Assembly: GCF_020520425.1 (NCBI RefSeq)
Contig: NC_079491.1
Span: 6,807,143 to 6,871,142, forward strand
From: Spinacia oleracea
Taxonomy: Eukaryota; Streptophyta; Magnoliopsida; Caryophyllales; Amaranthaceae
Length of the DNA stretch: 64,000 nt
Reading direction: 5' to 3'
Under the pieces are notes generated by a model that saw only the letters and a program-made list of their open reading frames with translations, was not told where the DNA came from and ran no database searches. The translations under genes were made by a program, and so were the position numbers. Positions 9,571 to 22,620 of this stretch are shown here, one piece after another; position 1 is the stretch's first letter, and each line of letters starts with the position of its first letter.

Positions 9571-12500
9571 TTAGAAAGGATTGCTGTCATCACCGAGTGT
9601 GGAGAGCGAAAACGGAGCGATTGCTACATTGAATGTTCTTGATCCTACTTTGTCGATATGAATCATTTCAAAATCACCCTCCTGCGGAATTAAAACAAAA
9701 ATACATAACCCAGCCATTAAAAATTTAAAATCTTATGCTTCTAAAGATACACTTAATAATAACCTACTAACTTCGGCTCTGTTCTCTTTACCTAGCATGG
9801 TCTGATTTTTTTAGTTATTGGTCTGATTTTTTTAGTTCTGAATTTTTCTGGTTTGGTCTGAATGTTTGTTGCGAGTGCTTTTTGTTTTTATGGTCTGATC
9901 TGATTTTTTCATATCTGGTCTGGTTTTAAGAGAATGAGTAATAAGCAATAAGAATAAGGTGAAGATAACATAAGTCTTATGTTGGATTTAAGACAATCAT
10001 AACAAAAGCAAAGATGTTTCGAATATGTCTTGCAAAATTTTTACTGTATTTCACTAAAATGGTGTCGAGACTATTGACCCATTAACAAGAGCATTTAAAG
10101 TACTCCGTACTTTTGTTTAGGCACACCCTAAGAAAATTGGGGAGAAAACGGAGTAGAGTCTTTAACAGCTTTGATTCATATGTTAAGCGTGTAAGAGACA
10201 AGGCATTAAAGCGCAATTAAGCTACAAAACATCCAACAACAACAATAACCAAGCCTTAGTCCCAAAATGATTACGGTCGGCTAACATGAACCGTTATAAA
10301 AGAAAAATAAAAGGTTATACGAAAGAGAGTAGACACGAGGCACGAAAAAGAGGGAAGTAGGGAACACAAAACAAGACAGGTCAGTTTAAGGAAGAGGCAA
10401 ACATATGTTACGGTGTGTATGCTACGCAAAACAAAATTAAGTATGCGTTATTTCAATAATATATGCTACGGTGAGTATGAGTATATAAAAGTACGTATAA
10501 CTAATGGCTTATGTGTTGGAAAAGAGACAAGACAATCTCACCATTCTTCCACTAGAAGTACTGAGAGGACATGCAGAAGAGTATTCAAAGCCAGTATTTG
10601 GAAGTATAACTGGTTGCTCACCGATAACTCCTATACCCCTGAAAACAGAAGAAGGAAATTGTAAGAGCAAATAAGTTCAAGAACAGAAATCGTGATAGTT
10701 GAGATGTTTTCAAACGTGAATGAAAAAAAAAAACTGACCAGACATTCTCAATTCTCCCATTGGCATCAGTTATTATCCAATGCCGCCTCAATAATTGTAC
10801 TGGACGGTCAGAATTGTTAGTTATTCTAATCCTATATGCATAAAAGTACTGCCCTTTCGATGGTTGACTACGTCCCTCAATGTAGACACTCCTAACTTGG
10901 ACACGAATCCCCTGTAATGTAACGAAAAGGACATTATTTGCAAATGAACTTACTGGTGAGAAATTGAGGATTCTTGTCAAGGAAATATCAAATGGAAAAC
11001 ACAGAAACTGAGCATTCCCCTTCTAAAGGTAAGATTCAAAACAAGCAAACAAGACAAACAGTGAAACAACCAACAAATTATCGGAATACAACCAACAAAA
11101 TTTTGGGAAGTGGTTGAGGGAGAGTGAAACACAAGATTGAGTGAATAAGGCTCCGTTTGGTTTGGTGTAAAATGTTTGCAGTGCAATTACAGGGGAAAAC
11201 ACAATTCAAAACTAGTTTTTCTTTGTTTGGTTTCTTAAAAAAAAATGGGAGAAGATGGTGAAGATTGAGCGGAAAAAGGGAGAGGGAGGTAAGGTGGAAA
11301 AGTGGTTTCCCTCCCTTTTAAATGGAAAAGGTTTTTCCATCTTTGAGGGAGTTATGAAAAATTGTTTTTCATCCCTTGTCAAACCAAACAACGTAAAATG
11401 ATTGAGAAGGGCAAATCATTTTCCATGAAAACGTTTTACACCCTACCAAACAGAGTCTAAAAGGGGGAACATGGCGCCATAGCGGCAAATGGCATCAATT
11501 CTTTTGTTCCTAGCCGCGAATTCCAAATTTTCAAAGGTGAAAAATAACTCCTTCTGAGTATCAAAATGTAGATCATGTTAAATTCTAAGATTTATGGGAA
11601 ATAGTTGAGAGCCAATGTACCATACATAAAAATGCGGAACTCGATCAGAAACTGTGTGAAAATCAAACGCATTATTTTTCATCCAGATGGCATTGGATTA
11701 TGACGATTTTCCTCGTATTTCATCTGTCAAGACATTGGAGGAGGCATGGAAGATTATCAAGCTTGAGTATTTAGGCGATAAAACCGTGATTATGCTCAAA
11801 ATTTGACACTCTGAATATGAAAGAAAAAGAGTCTCTGAAAAACTATTTGTCCAGAGTTAAAAATGGAATGAAGTCTACTGTAAAAAAAAATAGTAATCAA
11901 ACAGTAGTAAGGTAAGGAATTTAGGAGATAACAAATGATTTTCATCATTTAGAGTTGTGGAAAATGGGGTAGCTGCAATTAAAGAGTCTAAACTCTAAAG
12001 ACTTATCGACACGTTGCTTTGATAGTTAATGTGTTCCCTCTCTTCTCATGAAGTAAGAATTAATTATGAATATATTCACTGAAAAGTGGAAGAGAGGTTT
12101 TCAATTATCTACTTTATCATTTCCCCAAAAAAACACTCCCGATCATTGTTTTTCTTACACACTTTTTATTTTCCTTAATTACTGTGAATCCCTCAATATG
12201 AACACTTGTTTAGGAACGGAGGGAGTACTAACTAAAAGCTAGGAAACCTAAATTAGAGTGGGTAGAAACATGGACCCACAATCAACACCAAATCCTCGAC
12301 TATGATAAGACTAAGCGTGAAGCAAACACCACGTTTAACAAATGACACAAAGCTAGAAACTAGGAATACGGATAGCTAAATAAAAAGAATACGCTTCTCT
12401 AGCTCTTCCCCAAGTTAGATGTTGGAAACTTGGAACTTAAAGTTTCCAAATCAAATGAAAGATCAGATAAACAGAAACTGAAAGCACTCTTGAATATAAA

Positions 12501-15500
12501 AAGAAATAAAAACACACAAAAATGATTTGATCAAGTTGCAACAGCCTGAGTAAGTGATCACAAGAGTTATATATTAATTAATAGAAGAAAAGCTTAGTTG
12601 TGTACCAAGGTAGTGGCATCACTGGAACACTTCAAAAGAGAATGAGGAGAGATCTCATTGAGTTCATCCCTGTATCTTGCAGCATCCTGCAGACCATCAA
12701 AATAACACTTTATGTCACTAGAAGAAACAATACAAGACTACAGAATAGATCGCTTTCCAAGCAATAAACTGCAATCAATCAATCAATAGATGTCCAATTA
12801 ACCTTAAATCAATAGCAAATGCCAAGTGCAACAGACTCCATAAGAAACTATTTGTATATCAACATACTCCGACCAGGAAATATTTGTACGCATAAAGAAC
12901 TAGACGCTCAGACCCATATGTTCTAATATTTGCAGAAATAAATCTAAGACAGTAATGTCTTGGTCTAAGCATAAACTATGAAGTATTTCTATTCCGATAC
13001 TCTATAAACCTTATATCTGGATGTTTAGACATGTACACCAACTGCTTCCGACCAAGAACAAAATATACACTTAACAATAAGTGTTTCAGATATAATATTA
13101 AATTAAAAGTCAAGTTTGGTAATGTGCTATGGAGTAATTAAAGAGTAAAATGAATTAAGTGGCCTTAGTATTTTTCACCTCGGAGTCCTATCCTGACCAT
13201 TCCTCTAATAAGAAAATCTTCCCTTGGCTTTGGGGACTCTTCCCAAACCGTCGAACAGAAAAGGTAGGAAAAGTTCCTTGATACTAGTTCTCATGAATCC
13301 TTAGTTCAAACTGGATACCAATTTCCAACACATCGCCTATTTTTTGAGATTTTGTTTTGCAATGAGAATTAAAGTGACAAAAGATAATCAAATATACTGT
13401 CCAAGTTATCATACAATACTTTCAGTTCCACTACTGTCCCATGCTTATCTATGTACAAGCAGATACTACAATACATGTAAAACTTACACATGCATCAAGT
13501 TACAATGTCCATGAAAAAGTACATTGTCAAAGTACGTTACTGCATAGGATTCCTTAGTCAGCAGGACATTCAATTAGTTCATTTCAAGTTAATATCTAAC
13601 GGAAATGGGCATGGTAAAATGAACTCAGATAAAAAAAAGATCAGGAAATCCCCACTCCAACGTTAAAAAAAAGGTCTGAACTCTAAAAGGGGAAAGGAAA
13701 GGGAAAAAGGCGAAGGAGAAGTACCTTGAACCTCTCCTCTGCAATAGCATTTTTCAAAAGTCTCTTCAAACGCAAAACTGGCTCTTCATCTTCAAATACT
13801 CTTAATGAATCACGTAGTCTCGCAGCTTCCTTAAAATCCTGAAAGCAAAACAGGCAAAATCAAATATTAAAATTGTGACAGAGAATGTTCTTTTTAAGTA
13901 CAGTAAAAAAAAGAAGTAATCATGAACTTTCAAGCCCCTGAGTCAGAATTCCAATGTACAAATAGTCATATACATGAAGTTGTGTATTTCTTAAGTATTA
14001 CTCCGTATATTAGGATGTCCTGAGAAATTAAGATATCCACTTATGAAAGACATCCACTCTGTAGCTAGTTATGTTAAAGTCTTAAAACAATAAAAACACA
14101 TGTACTTTTTCAACTCACCCTCTGCCTAAAGCTATTTTCTAAAATACACTTATTTCAAACTCGTAAAAGTATTTCTGAGACAAAAGTATTGCATCTTGGT
14201 TAGTATTCAAACCCTGTAAAATACATGTACAAGTCCAATGGAACTGGAAACAAACATGCATATAAGAAGCCTAACCATGGCTTTCTGTCAAAGAGGTACA
14301 ACCTCAGAAACATATTTCATTATGCTAATAAATGTTGTTATCCAGAACGGCAGAACCAATTACATACTCTTTATCAAGAAGCATCCCAAAGGACTGAAAC
14401 ACAGAAACACTTGAAATCCATAGTATTCAACCAAGTTAAGTATTTCTCTAAATTCATATGCTTTACTTAACCTTTGTTTGGTAGGAAGGAGAATGATCGA
14501 TAGGTGGGAGTGCGACCAAAGGCGGTAATTCCATTTCCATACATTCGATATGATGAAGTGAGGACGATAGGCCTAATTCCCCCATTAAACACAACGGGAG
14601 GCTCTTTTTTAAAACTATAGGAATCAAAAGGTTCATTTTACGGAGTACTTCATATTGCCCAAATACCAGACAAATTGAAAATGGATTTACAAATTTACTA
14701 TATTCTCTCATTCTCACTTCCACTAATCCATTGCCAACATCACATGAGCCATAAAAAGCTAGCAAATAATCTATTGTACTCCTAATTTACAAAAAACCTT
14801 CTCTAGGATATACATCCTTTACCGAAACACTTCAACAATCAAAACAATCCCTTATAAGAATGATCGGAAATGATAAAGGTCGCAACATGCGACCTTTAAG
14901 CCGTGTCACAGTGGTGACATGGCACGTCTATGTGTCATAAATGTATTTGGAAACTAAAATATTTAGATTATATAACCTATTATACATGTCATAAAAAAGG
15001 TAGGAAAATCTTAATATTCTAATTTACAAATTGAATAATATAATTTTTTATTTCAGAAAAATAATTCTAATTTGTATAGGATATTAGAAAAAAAAAATAC
15101 TTTTAATTATTTATATGATATAGGAAATTAAAATAAAAAAATAAATTTACTAATTTATACTTAGAAAATAAAAAATACAGTACAATAGAAAATAAAAAAT
15201 TAGGAAAAGAATTTCGTCTTTATTTGTTTATTGGGTTTATACGGCACTTGAAGTGTTGTTCTTCCTCTCCGAAATTACTAATCTAATGAGATGATGATGC
15301 ATGACTGTGCGCCTGTAGGCCGATGAACTGCGTGTAAACCTAATTAAAACTAACCTAATCATTAAAATTAAAACAATATTTTAAAGTAATGTATAATTAT
15401 AAATATTTATTTACATAAAATAATTTATTTATTTTTTTGGGTGAAAGAAGATCGAGGGGCAGACCCCTAAGTAAAAGAAAACACAAGTCAAAGGAACCCA

Positions 15501-16682
15501 AAACAAACGAAAAACTACAGACTATCAAAACAAAACGAAGGGAAATATTTCTTGATAGAGTCAGTAGTTTTAGTTCCTTGCTACTCCGTATTTACATAAA
15601 ATATATTACTTCGTATTTTATTATAAATTGATGTATTTTTTAAATTAAATTGATGTATTTTTTAAATTGCACAAAAATATATTATTAGATTTAATTTTAA
15701 TTTTTTTAATTTGTAATTTATAAGATAAAAGGAAATATATATTTACTATGAATATAATAAATATTTGTTTCCTTCTTTGTATCGACTGCCTTATTTATAT
15801 ATTTTCATAGTAAAAATATTGAATTGATAGTAAAAATAAATTGATGACGTGTAGCCTACATGGTGCTTATTTGTACCAATGAAATGCCGACACGTAAGAT
15901 TGCGACAACATTTTGTTGTCGCAACTTGCGACCTATATCATCGTCCAAGAATGATTAACATTACTCTTAATAACATTTGCATTCACTGCCTAATTAGCAA
16001 CATTTATCACCTAATAACTATCACGAAACGGGAATGATCATGAGTTCAAAGCGTTAAAGGTCGATCATTATCCCCGAAAACGGAATATTTCATGAATCTA
16101 TACATCAAACTGAAGTTCTGGACCCTTCAGTTTCCACAATTTCACATCCATAACACCTAATAAGTTCCATCAATCACCATACTTACTTCACAAATTGCCA
16201 ATCCTAAATTACAAAATCAAATCCAACTAAAAACCCACCAAAATCCAACTTCAACAACTAATATTCACCACATAAATCAACCAAAACTATCATAATAACG
16301 CATAAATTCAACAAATCAATAACAAAAACAAATTTAAAAGTAGTCCAACAAATACCTCAGCTTTGGCTGCAACCTCCATTTGTTGCTTAAGCATGGCATA
16401 AGTTTGGGTCCGAGAAAGAAGCCCGGCCTGACCCTGATCCTGAACCGGGTCTGAAATCGGGCTTGAGCTCGCGCTGCTCTCTCCATCAACATTCTTCTGA
16501 GAAGAACATGCCACTATCCTACAAAACCCTCCATTTCTACTTCCTATAGTGGGACAATACCGATTTTTTTGGGTACCCACCTCAAAATCTGACAACCCAT
16601 TTAAGTTAGTACTCTTTAAATTGCATGATTTTCTTGCTGCTACCCCAAAATCAGTGAACAATTTCAGACCCAAAGATTGCAT
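9571..16682 (-). CDS. ApaG-domain protein with UVR-like segments, predicted plastid, six exons
   Basis: Exons on the minus strand: 16682-16356, 13838-13725, 12686-12606, 10911-10739, 10638-10542 and 9681-9571, all bounded by GT-AG. They join in frame to 300 aa. Residues 1 to about 60 are rich in Ser, Lys, Arg and Asn with few acids, as in a chloroplast transit peptide. Residues about 108-165 hold two UVR-like stretches ([11 protein letters not shown] and [11 protein letters not shown]), short helical motifs known in protein-protein contacts of UvrB and Clp adaptors. Residues about 175-300 are an ApaG/DUF525 domain: [11 protein letters not shown], then [36 protein letters not shown], and the closing EGDFEMI. 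ApaG folds like fibronectin type III and is thought to bind ligands or proteins rather than catalyse. The specific role in plants is not clear from sequence. The reconstructed reading frame has no lesions. Confidence 0.88.
11149..11457. mobile_element. Tourist-like MITE in an intron of the ApaG-domain gene
   Basis: Inverted ends start GGCTCCGTTTGG, flanked by TAA at 11146-11148 and 11458-11460, the target length and composition expected for PIF/Harbinger. It belongs to the same family as 4233-4570, in opposite orientation, and sits in the intron between 10912 and 12605. Confidence 0.78.
14865..15946. mobile_element. Non-autonomous Mutator-like element in intron 1 of the ApaG-domain gene
   Basis: A 9-bp duplication AAGAATGAT lies at 14856-14864 and 15947-15955. 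The ends are imperfect inverted repeats sharing ATGATA-AGGTCGCAA. The interior (1,082 bp) is AT-rich with no transposase; near 15430-15560 it holds an unusual purine-rich stretch that might be a captured fragment. Confidence 0.68.
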
Positions 16683-17057
16683 TTTTTCCCCCTATTTCCC
16701 ACAAATTATGCTTAATTAAGATTTATTTAAAGCCCTGGTTTTTTTAAGATAGAGAAATTCCGTAGGTTATGAACTTATGATCAAAGAGATGGAAGAATAG
16801 GTGAGATTATGAAATCAAAATAGCGACCATTTGGATTTTTGTAACAGTACAGTAGAAGTAGAGAAACTGCCGCTTGAATGAATGAGTTTTACAGGATATG
16901 CCATTTATGGATCAGTTTAAGTTTTTACAAAAATACCCCACCTTGAGTGCAAATCGAGTTGTGACGTGTTCTCTTCACCTGAGATAAATGATGTAATATT
17001 GCAGTGTATTCCGATATTTAGATCCTTTAATAAACTAAATATTGATCATATGATTAG

Positions 17058-17821
17058 GGGGCCGTTTGGTTGGGGGTATTCAGGAAAGGGAATGGGAATC
17101 AGAAGGATTAATTCCCTTTGTTGTTGTTTGTAATGCTCTTTCAATCATTCTCTTTACCCTCTTGATTCCCTCAAATCCCTCTATATTGATTCCCCACCCC
17201 CCTAGGTATTGGCATTCCCTTTCCCTGATCCACCATACACCATCATCACACCACCACATCCACCATAGACCAACGCATAACACCACCCCCACCATCTGAG
17301 CCACTCTAACCGTCGACCCACCCTTAAGGTCGACGGTGTCCGGCGAGTTTCTGGCGAGTTCGCAACACAGATTCAGGCGAGTTGCTGGCGAGTTTGCAGC
17401 TCAGATTCAGGCGAGTTGCTGGCGAGATTCGAAGGTTGTTGTCTGTTGCGGGCGAGATCAGAGGTTCTGGCGGTGGAAATCGAGTTGCTGGCGGTACGTT
17501 TCTGACGAAATCGGGTTGCTGGCGGTACGTTGTTGGCGGTGGAAATCGAGTTGCTGGTGGTACGTTGCTGGCGAAATCGGGTTGCCGGCGAGTAGGGGAG
17601 AGACAAGGAGTCGCAGAGACAGAGAGTCGCAGAGACAGGGAGTCGGTCGTCGGTTGGGGGTGGTAGACCCGGTGGTGGATTGGTGGTGGGTTTTTTAGGT
17701 TTTCTTTGGATTTGTTTAAACAAACAACTCTTAAAATCTAAGGGATTTGCTTTCCATTCCATTCCATTCCATACCCTTTCTTGATTCCATTCCCTTTACC
17801 CCGTGTGAACCAAACGGCCCC
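17058..17821. mobile_element. PIF/Harbinger-type MITE with GC-rich repeat core
   Basis: The ends are GGGGCCGTTTGGTT and its inverted complement, with TAG on both sides (17055-17057 and 17822-17824). From about 17330 to 17600 the interior is unusually GC-rich for this window and repeats phrases such as GTTGCTGGCGGTACGTT and GCGAAATCGGGTTGC. Several overlapping open frames in both strands result from this composition and are not supported as genes. Confidence 0.75.
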
Positions 17822-17824
17822 TAG

Positions 17825-19440
17825 ATATTTTGATTATATGAAGTATGCAAATGAGTCACGATAACAATACAAATTACATATGAAAGTGAGGATTCAAACA
17901 TGTGATCTATCGTACACATTCTCTCAGTCTTAACTACTAGGTCAATATATCATTGGTTAATATTTTCATGTGTGATAGTAAATATAAAGACGATCTGATT
18001 TGATTTAAAATTTTGCCGATTCCTTAGGTTTTGTATAAGTCACTTGAAATTAGATGTTACTAAAGTTGAAGTACACATTTAAATATTTCGGGCTAGATTT
18101 AGTCTTATCCTATCTCACTAAATGTAGATGATTTTTGAAGTTAATTTACAAGAAAAAACACAATTAAGTGTGATCGTGTTAGATACTTAGATACATCTTT
18201 AAATGTATTTTCATGTAGTACGTATATTTTATTTTATTTTTAAATAGAGAATTTTTTATTTTTTTTGGTCAGAATGAGCGGTGGGCATTATGGAGTACAT
18301 ATGAGAGAGAGAGGAGATTTAGATATAATTTGTATGACCTATTTATATTCACAAATCACCATACCAATTGTTTGTTGGTTCACTGGTGATAGGGGCTGAG
18401 CTTGGTAGGGCGGACCGCGTTTTCGATCCCCCGCAATAACAATTGGGAAGGGATTGGAACCTATCCACCCACAATTCGACTCGAATTCGAATTGACCTAA
18501 GGGTGAACCGTTAGTAACACCTAAAAAAAGCCATAGTTAATATAAGTTGTTTCACTTGTTTGATCATAGAGGGATATTGTAGATACTATTAGACATATGA
18601 CGTATTTGGGGGTTTGGGTTATTTTGTGGTCCTTTTGATATGAACCACATCCACATAGAGAGTGGATTGCATGAGATTTTGGTTGTTATGGAAGAGAAAG
18701 TTTCATGTACGTGTTCATCCAATTTACATGATTCTTTTGGATTAAGAAGAGGGGCATTTATGTCTTGAAAGCCCTTGTAACTCTATTTAGGACCTTGGAA
18801 ATGAATGGTTCCCCCATTCATGTTTCAACATCAACAACTCCCTTTAGAACCTAAGCTTGCATCAACTTTAAGCCATTTTGATGATGTTGAATTTCATAGA
18901 TTCTTTTTTGTTTTATTTTTTCCGAGTATAAATAAAATTGTGTATTGCATAGGATGAAAAACTAGTTAAAGCTTTTAAGGGAGGTTATTTTATGAATATG
19001 AAAATCCAGTTACATATTTAAACTTGGTTTGTTTCCTCGCACGTAAAAAATATGAGAAATTAATGTTTATTTGAAATGTAAGACTGAGGAGTTGTTTCGT
19101 TAATAATATCATTGGAAGTTGTGGTTTTTACAATTACTTAGTCTCCCTTATCATAAGGGTATCTCTATACGAAAATTTTGATTTATCGTGATCAACCAGA
19201 CAACTTAGTGATTTTATGGATAAATCCCTAAGAAATGATATTTCTATTGTATAAACCAAACAAGACCTTAAATTAAATTTTAAGAACAAAAAATTGGAGG
19301 GAAAAGTAACAAATTTTAAAGATCATGCACACAATTTGTGTCCAGTGAATTAAGGACCATCCAAAATATTATCTTAATGCGTTTCCTTATTTAAGTGGGT
19401 TTTGTTTTCAAAATTTTCACTTATTCGATTATTTAAATTT
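17825..19440. other. Intergenic, gene-free
   Basis: No gene is seen. At about 17850-17960 there is a decayed copy of the tRNA-derived SINE family found at 51764-51888 (weak ATTCAAACATGTGATCTATC and CAGTCTTAACTACTAGG blocks). The remainder is low-complexity AT-rich sequence. Confidence 0.5.
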
Positions 19441-19445
19441 ATATG

Positions 19446-20400
19446 AAGTACGTTCTCATTAGCACGTTCCTCTCTCTCTCGCTCCTTTTTCTCCCTCCTC
19501 TCTCATCGTCTAGGGTTTTAAGTTTTTTTGGCCGTTTAGGCCGAAACAAAGAAATTAGACTAGTTTCGACCCTTCTTGCTTTTTCATTGCTTTCTCTTTG
19601 TTTTGTTTCTGTTTCTTTTGTTTCTTTTCCGTTGGTTTGTTCCCAATTTATTTGGGTTTTTCCTAGATTCATTTTTTTAGGTTCTTGATTCTCATCCATG
19701 GATGAGAACTTTTATTTTTGGGTTTTAATAATTGGGAAGAAGATTTGGATTTATACAGGTTTAGGTTTTATCATCAACTCGTCGATCGAAACCATTCGTG
19801 TGCAAATTGCAAAGGGCTCTACTTGGAAGATGTGGAGTACGAGTTGTGAGTTAGAATGCAACATAGCAATTGTTTTGATTGTAATAATTATGTTTTTTCT
19901 TTGAATTTGTGGTATGCAGATCTATTTTATCTTTTTTTTTACGGGAAACAATATCAATAACAATCAGCCGTTGATAAAATAGATTTGCATACCACAGATT
20001 CAACGAAAATACATAACTGTTACAATCAAAATAATTACTATTTTGCATCCTAAAGCACAACTCGTACGCCTCCAATTTTTGTTTAATGGGACCAGTGATT
20101 TTTGATGTTTTCGCATATTTTCAAGTAGAGCCTTTCGCAATCCGCTCATTAAATGCTCCGGTCGACGAGTTGATGATAACCCAAATTCTCATCCATGGAT
20201 GAGAATCAAGAACGTTGAAAAATCTAGGAAAAACCCAAATAAATTGGAAACAACCCAAGAATAAATTGGAAACAAACCAACATAAAAGAAACCAGAAAAA
20301 AGACAAACATGAAGAGAAAACAACAATTTACGGCCAAGAAAACTAAAACCCTAAAAGATGAAAGGAGAAAAGGAGGGAGGGGGAGGGAAGCGGCAATATA
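19446..20400. repeat. Large inverted duplication (near-palindrome)
   Basis: A left arm of about 480 bp (19446-19940) is followed, after roughly 35 bp, by its inverted copy (about 19974-20400). Shared blocks include TTCTCATCCATGGATGAGAA (itself palindromic), ATCATCAACTCGTCGA, TTTGGGTTTTTCCTAGATT and AAATAGAT-TGCATACCACA. Arms differ by substitutions and several indels, so neither is a recent copy. The outer part reads like a plant 5'UTR (CTCTCTCTCGCTCC then TCTAGGGTTTTA), followed by an ATGGATGAGAA start, as if the beginning of a gene had been duplicated head to head. Neither arm has a sustained intact frame. Confidence 0.75.
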
Positions 20401-20919
20401 ATTGATTATTAATGATGTTGTTTTTTCGTGTCAAAACAAATTTATACGGAGTACTTTATACAAATACGAAACATTTTATACTCCAATTTCCAAACAAGAG
20501 CCCAACGCAATTCAGAAGCCCATTCAGTGGGTTATCCCCAGGCCCATCCATAAGTGCAAGGTGTGAATCAAGTCCATTTGTGATAAAAGTACTTTTGAAT
20601 TTCAATGACAAATGGGACATCACAAGTATTGTGCACAACTGCACAAGTCCTTCATGCTACGGCCCGATTGGGCTGATAACAGGCCTGCATCATGAATAAT
20701 AAGTTAATAACACAATGATTGGCTCGACAATAATATGATAAAATAAATACTTTCTCCATATTTTCAATGTTTGCTTTTAAAAAAAAGGGAAAAGAAATCT
20801 GGAGTACTAATCTTCCATAATGACAACTCCCAATAAATGTAGTTATACTTGGTTAGATTAACATAGTCGGAAGAAATATTTTGATACGGAATTGGAAGAT
20901 TCAAATTGCATAGACAGTC

Positions 20920-21096
20920 CAGTGGCGGATCTCGAATTGCTTAAATAGGGGGATCAAATAAAAAAAATTAAGCAATATAGTACGAGATGTATACAATTAT
21001 ACTCAAATTTTTAGGGAGACCGCAACAAATAATACACAGCAACATTTTCGCTCAGAGGATCGGACCCGCTCAGGCCACAACAAAGATACGCCACTG
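20920..21096. mobile_element. Small hAT-like MITE (tentative)
   Basis: The ends are CAGTGGCGGATCT and the complement of CAGTGGCGTATCT, the form typical of hAT non-autonomous elements. I could not find a matching 8-bp target duplication, so the boundaries are tentative. Confidence 0.45.
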
Positions 21097-21208
21097 ATCT
21101 CGCCTAGTGTCTTCGTAGAATGACAAAATAGTGTCAAGACTCATACTTCTAGTTAGTATAACATATGATGCCAACTAGTTTTATTAAAACTTGAGGGGTG
21201 AAAACTAA

Positions 21209-21442
21209 GGGTCTGTTCGGTATCGTTTTTTTGTTTTTTGTTTTCTATTTTTTACAAAACTAAAAATCAAAATATGAAAACCACAAAAGTGGTTTCCGTT
21301 TTTTAGTTGTCAGTTTTCAAATTCAACATGATCACCATAGATATGACTATTTTTTTTTTAGTTCATTATTCACTCTAAATCATACGACTTTCAAAACAAA
21401 CAAAGCAAAAACTGGAAACTAACAGTAATACCGAACAAGCCG
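21209..21442. mobile_element. PIF/Harbinger MITE
   Basis: Inverted ends share CTGTTCGGTAT / ATACCGAACAAG, with TAA at 21206-21208 and 21443-21445. Interior is A/T-rich and non-coding. Confidence 0.7.
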
Positions 21443-21539
21443 TAAAATTTGAGATTGAATTCTGATTATGTATTGCACTTATGGACATTATGACTCTCTC
21501 TATAGACAAAAAGATCCACTACAAGTAAAGATGATACTA

Positions 21540-21820
21540 GTATAGGTCGGGCTGAAGGATGACCCGACCCAACACGAAAAGAAAGCATGGCCCATCACGA
21601 ACACGAAGCCATGGGACGGGTTTGGGTCGCGATTTTTTGAAAAAGTGTGATAATACACGACTCGAAAAAGCACGTTAAATTTAATGAAATTTGACCTAAA
21701 CATAGCCTAACTTGGCACAAAATAAGTAGGTTTGACATGGACCAAGCCCATTTATGAATAAGGCATGTGTGCATTGACCTGAAACCTGGCCCGGCCCGGC
21801 CCACAGCCTTTTTAAACTAG
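21540..21820. repeat. GGCCCGGCCC-type dispersed repeat, copy 1
   Basis: This is a block rich in GGCCCGGCCCGGCCC, CACGAACACGAAGCC and GACCCGACCC. It shares phrases and order with the block at 22970-23290 and resembles a repeat style common between plant genes. Class not determined; no coding potential supported. Confidence 0.45.
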
Positions 21821-22278
21821 AGTATTCAATATGACAATTAATAGAAAAAGAAACGTGGTGAGTCAGAAACGAGGAACTAAAAAACAGAGTAAGTATTCCT
21901 TCAAAAAAACAGAGTTAGTAAAAAAAGTAAAAACAAGCAGGTAGGAAAAGGCTGTAAAAAGAGGCAAAGAAGAGGGGTACGATCATGGTGAAACGCGAGA
22001 ATCGCGGAGGCGTTGGGGTAATTTCTTAATCTTTTTTCTTTTTTCTTTTAACTTTATTTAAATATATATTTATGGTAATGATAATGTATGTTTATATTTT
22101 GCAGTGTGGTGTCCCAATGCACAGACACACAACGTACGCCAGAATCAAAGCAACACAGTACTAAAGTAATCACTCAGTCACACAGATGGGTCATGGGGGT
22201 AGTATATATGGTTAGACTGGGACCCACTTCCACATTTTCACATTTTTAAAAATTAAACAAATTAATGGAAATGGAGTA

Positions 22279-22620
22279 CTCCCCCGTCCCGGAATACTTG
22301 ACCTGTTTTCCTTCGTCCCTTAATACTTGACATGTTTCTTAAAATGAAAATATTCTAACAACAATATTATAGTATTTCTCACTCCACCCTTATTAACCCA
22401 CCTACCCCCTACTCCATACAAAAAATAATTAAAAATTTAACCCCTACTCTCCCCCAACCCCACCTCTTAACCCACCCTTTTACACATTTTTCACTAACTA
22501 CATTAAAATAATATCCCACTATCAACTACGGAGTACTACCTATTAAATTAAATAAGTCAATTAAAGTCCCTTAAACTTTGTGCCGATCAAACCGGGTCAA
22601 GTATTCCAAGACGAAGGGAG
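22279..22620. mobile_element. Stowaway-like MITE
   Basis: TA on both sides, ends CTCCCCCGTCCCGGAATA and its near complement, and long subterminal pairing (CTTGACCTG / GGGTCAAG). Typical Tc1/mariner-derived non-autonomous element. Confidence 0.82.

Noticed and set aside
10413..10664. Plus-strand frame over the ApaG exons
   Set aside because: It is antisense to a well-supported exon of the ApaG-domain gene.
17066..17762. Overlapping long frames on both strands
   Set aside because: They lie inside a MITE with a GC-rich repetitive core. Frames in several phases at once reflect composition; there is no family signature or splice context.
19439..20306. Several 60-95 aa frames around the large inverted repeat
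   Set aside because: Neither arm keeps the same frame, and the apparent proteins come from UTR-like pyrimidine tracts.
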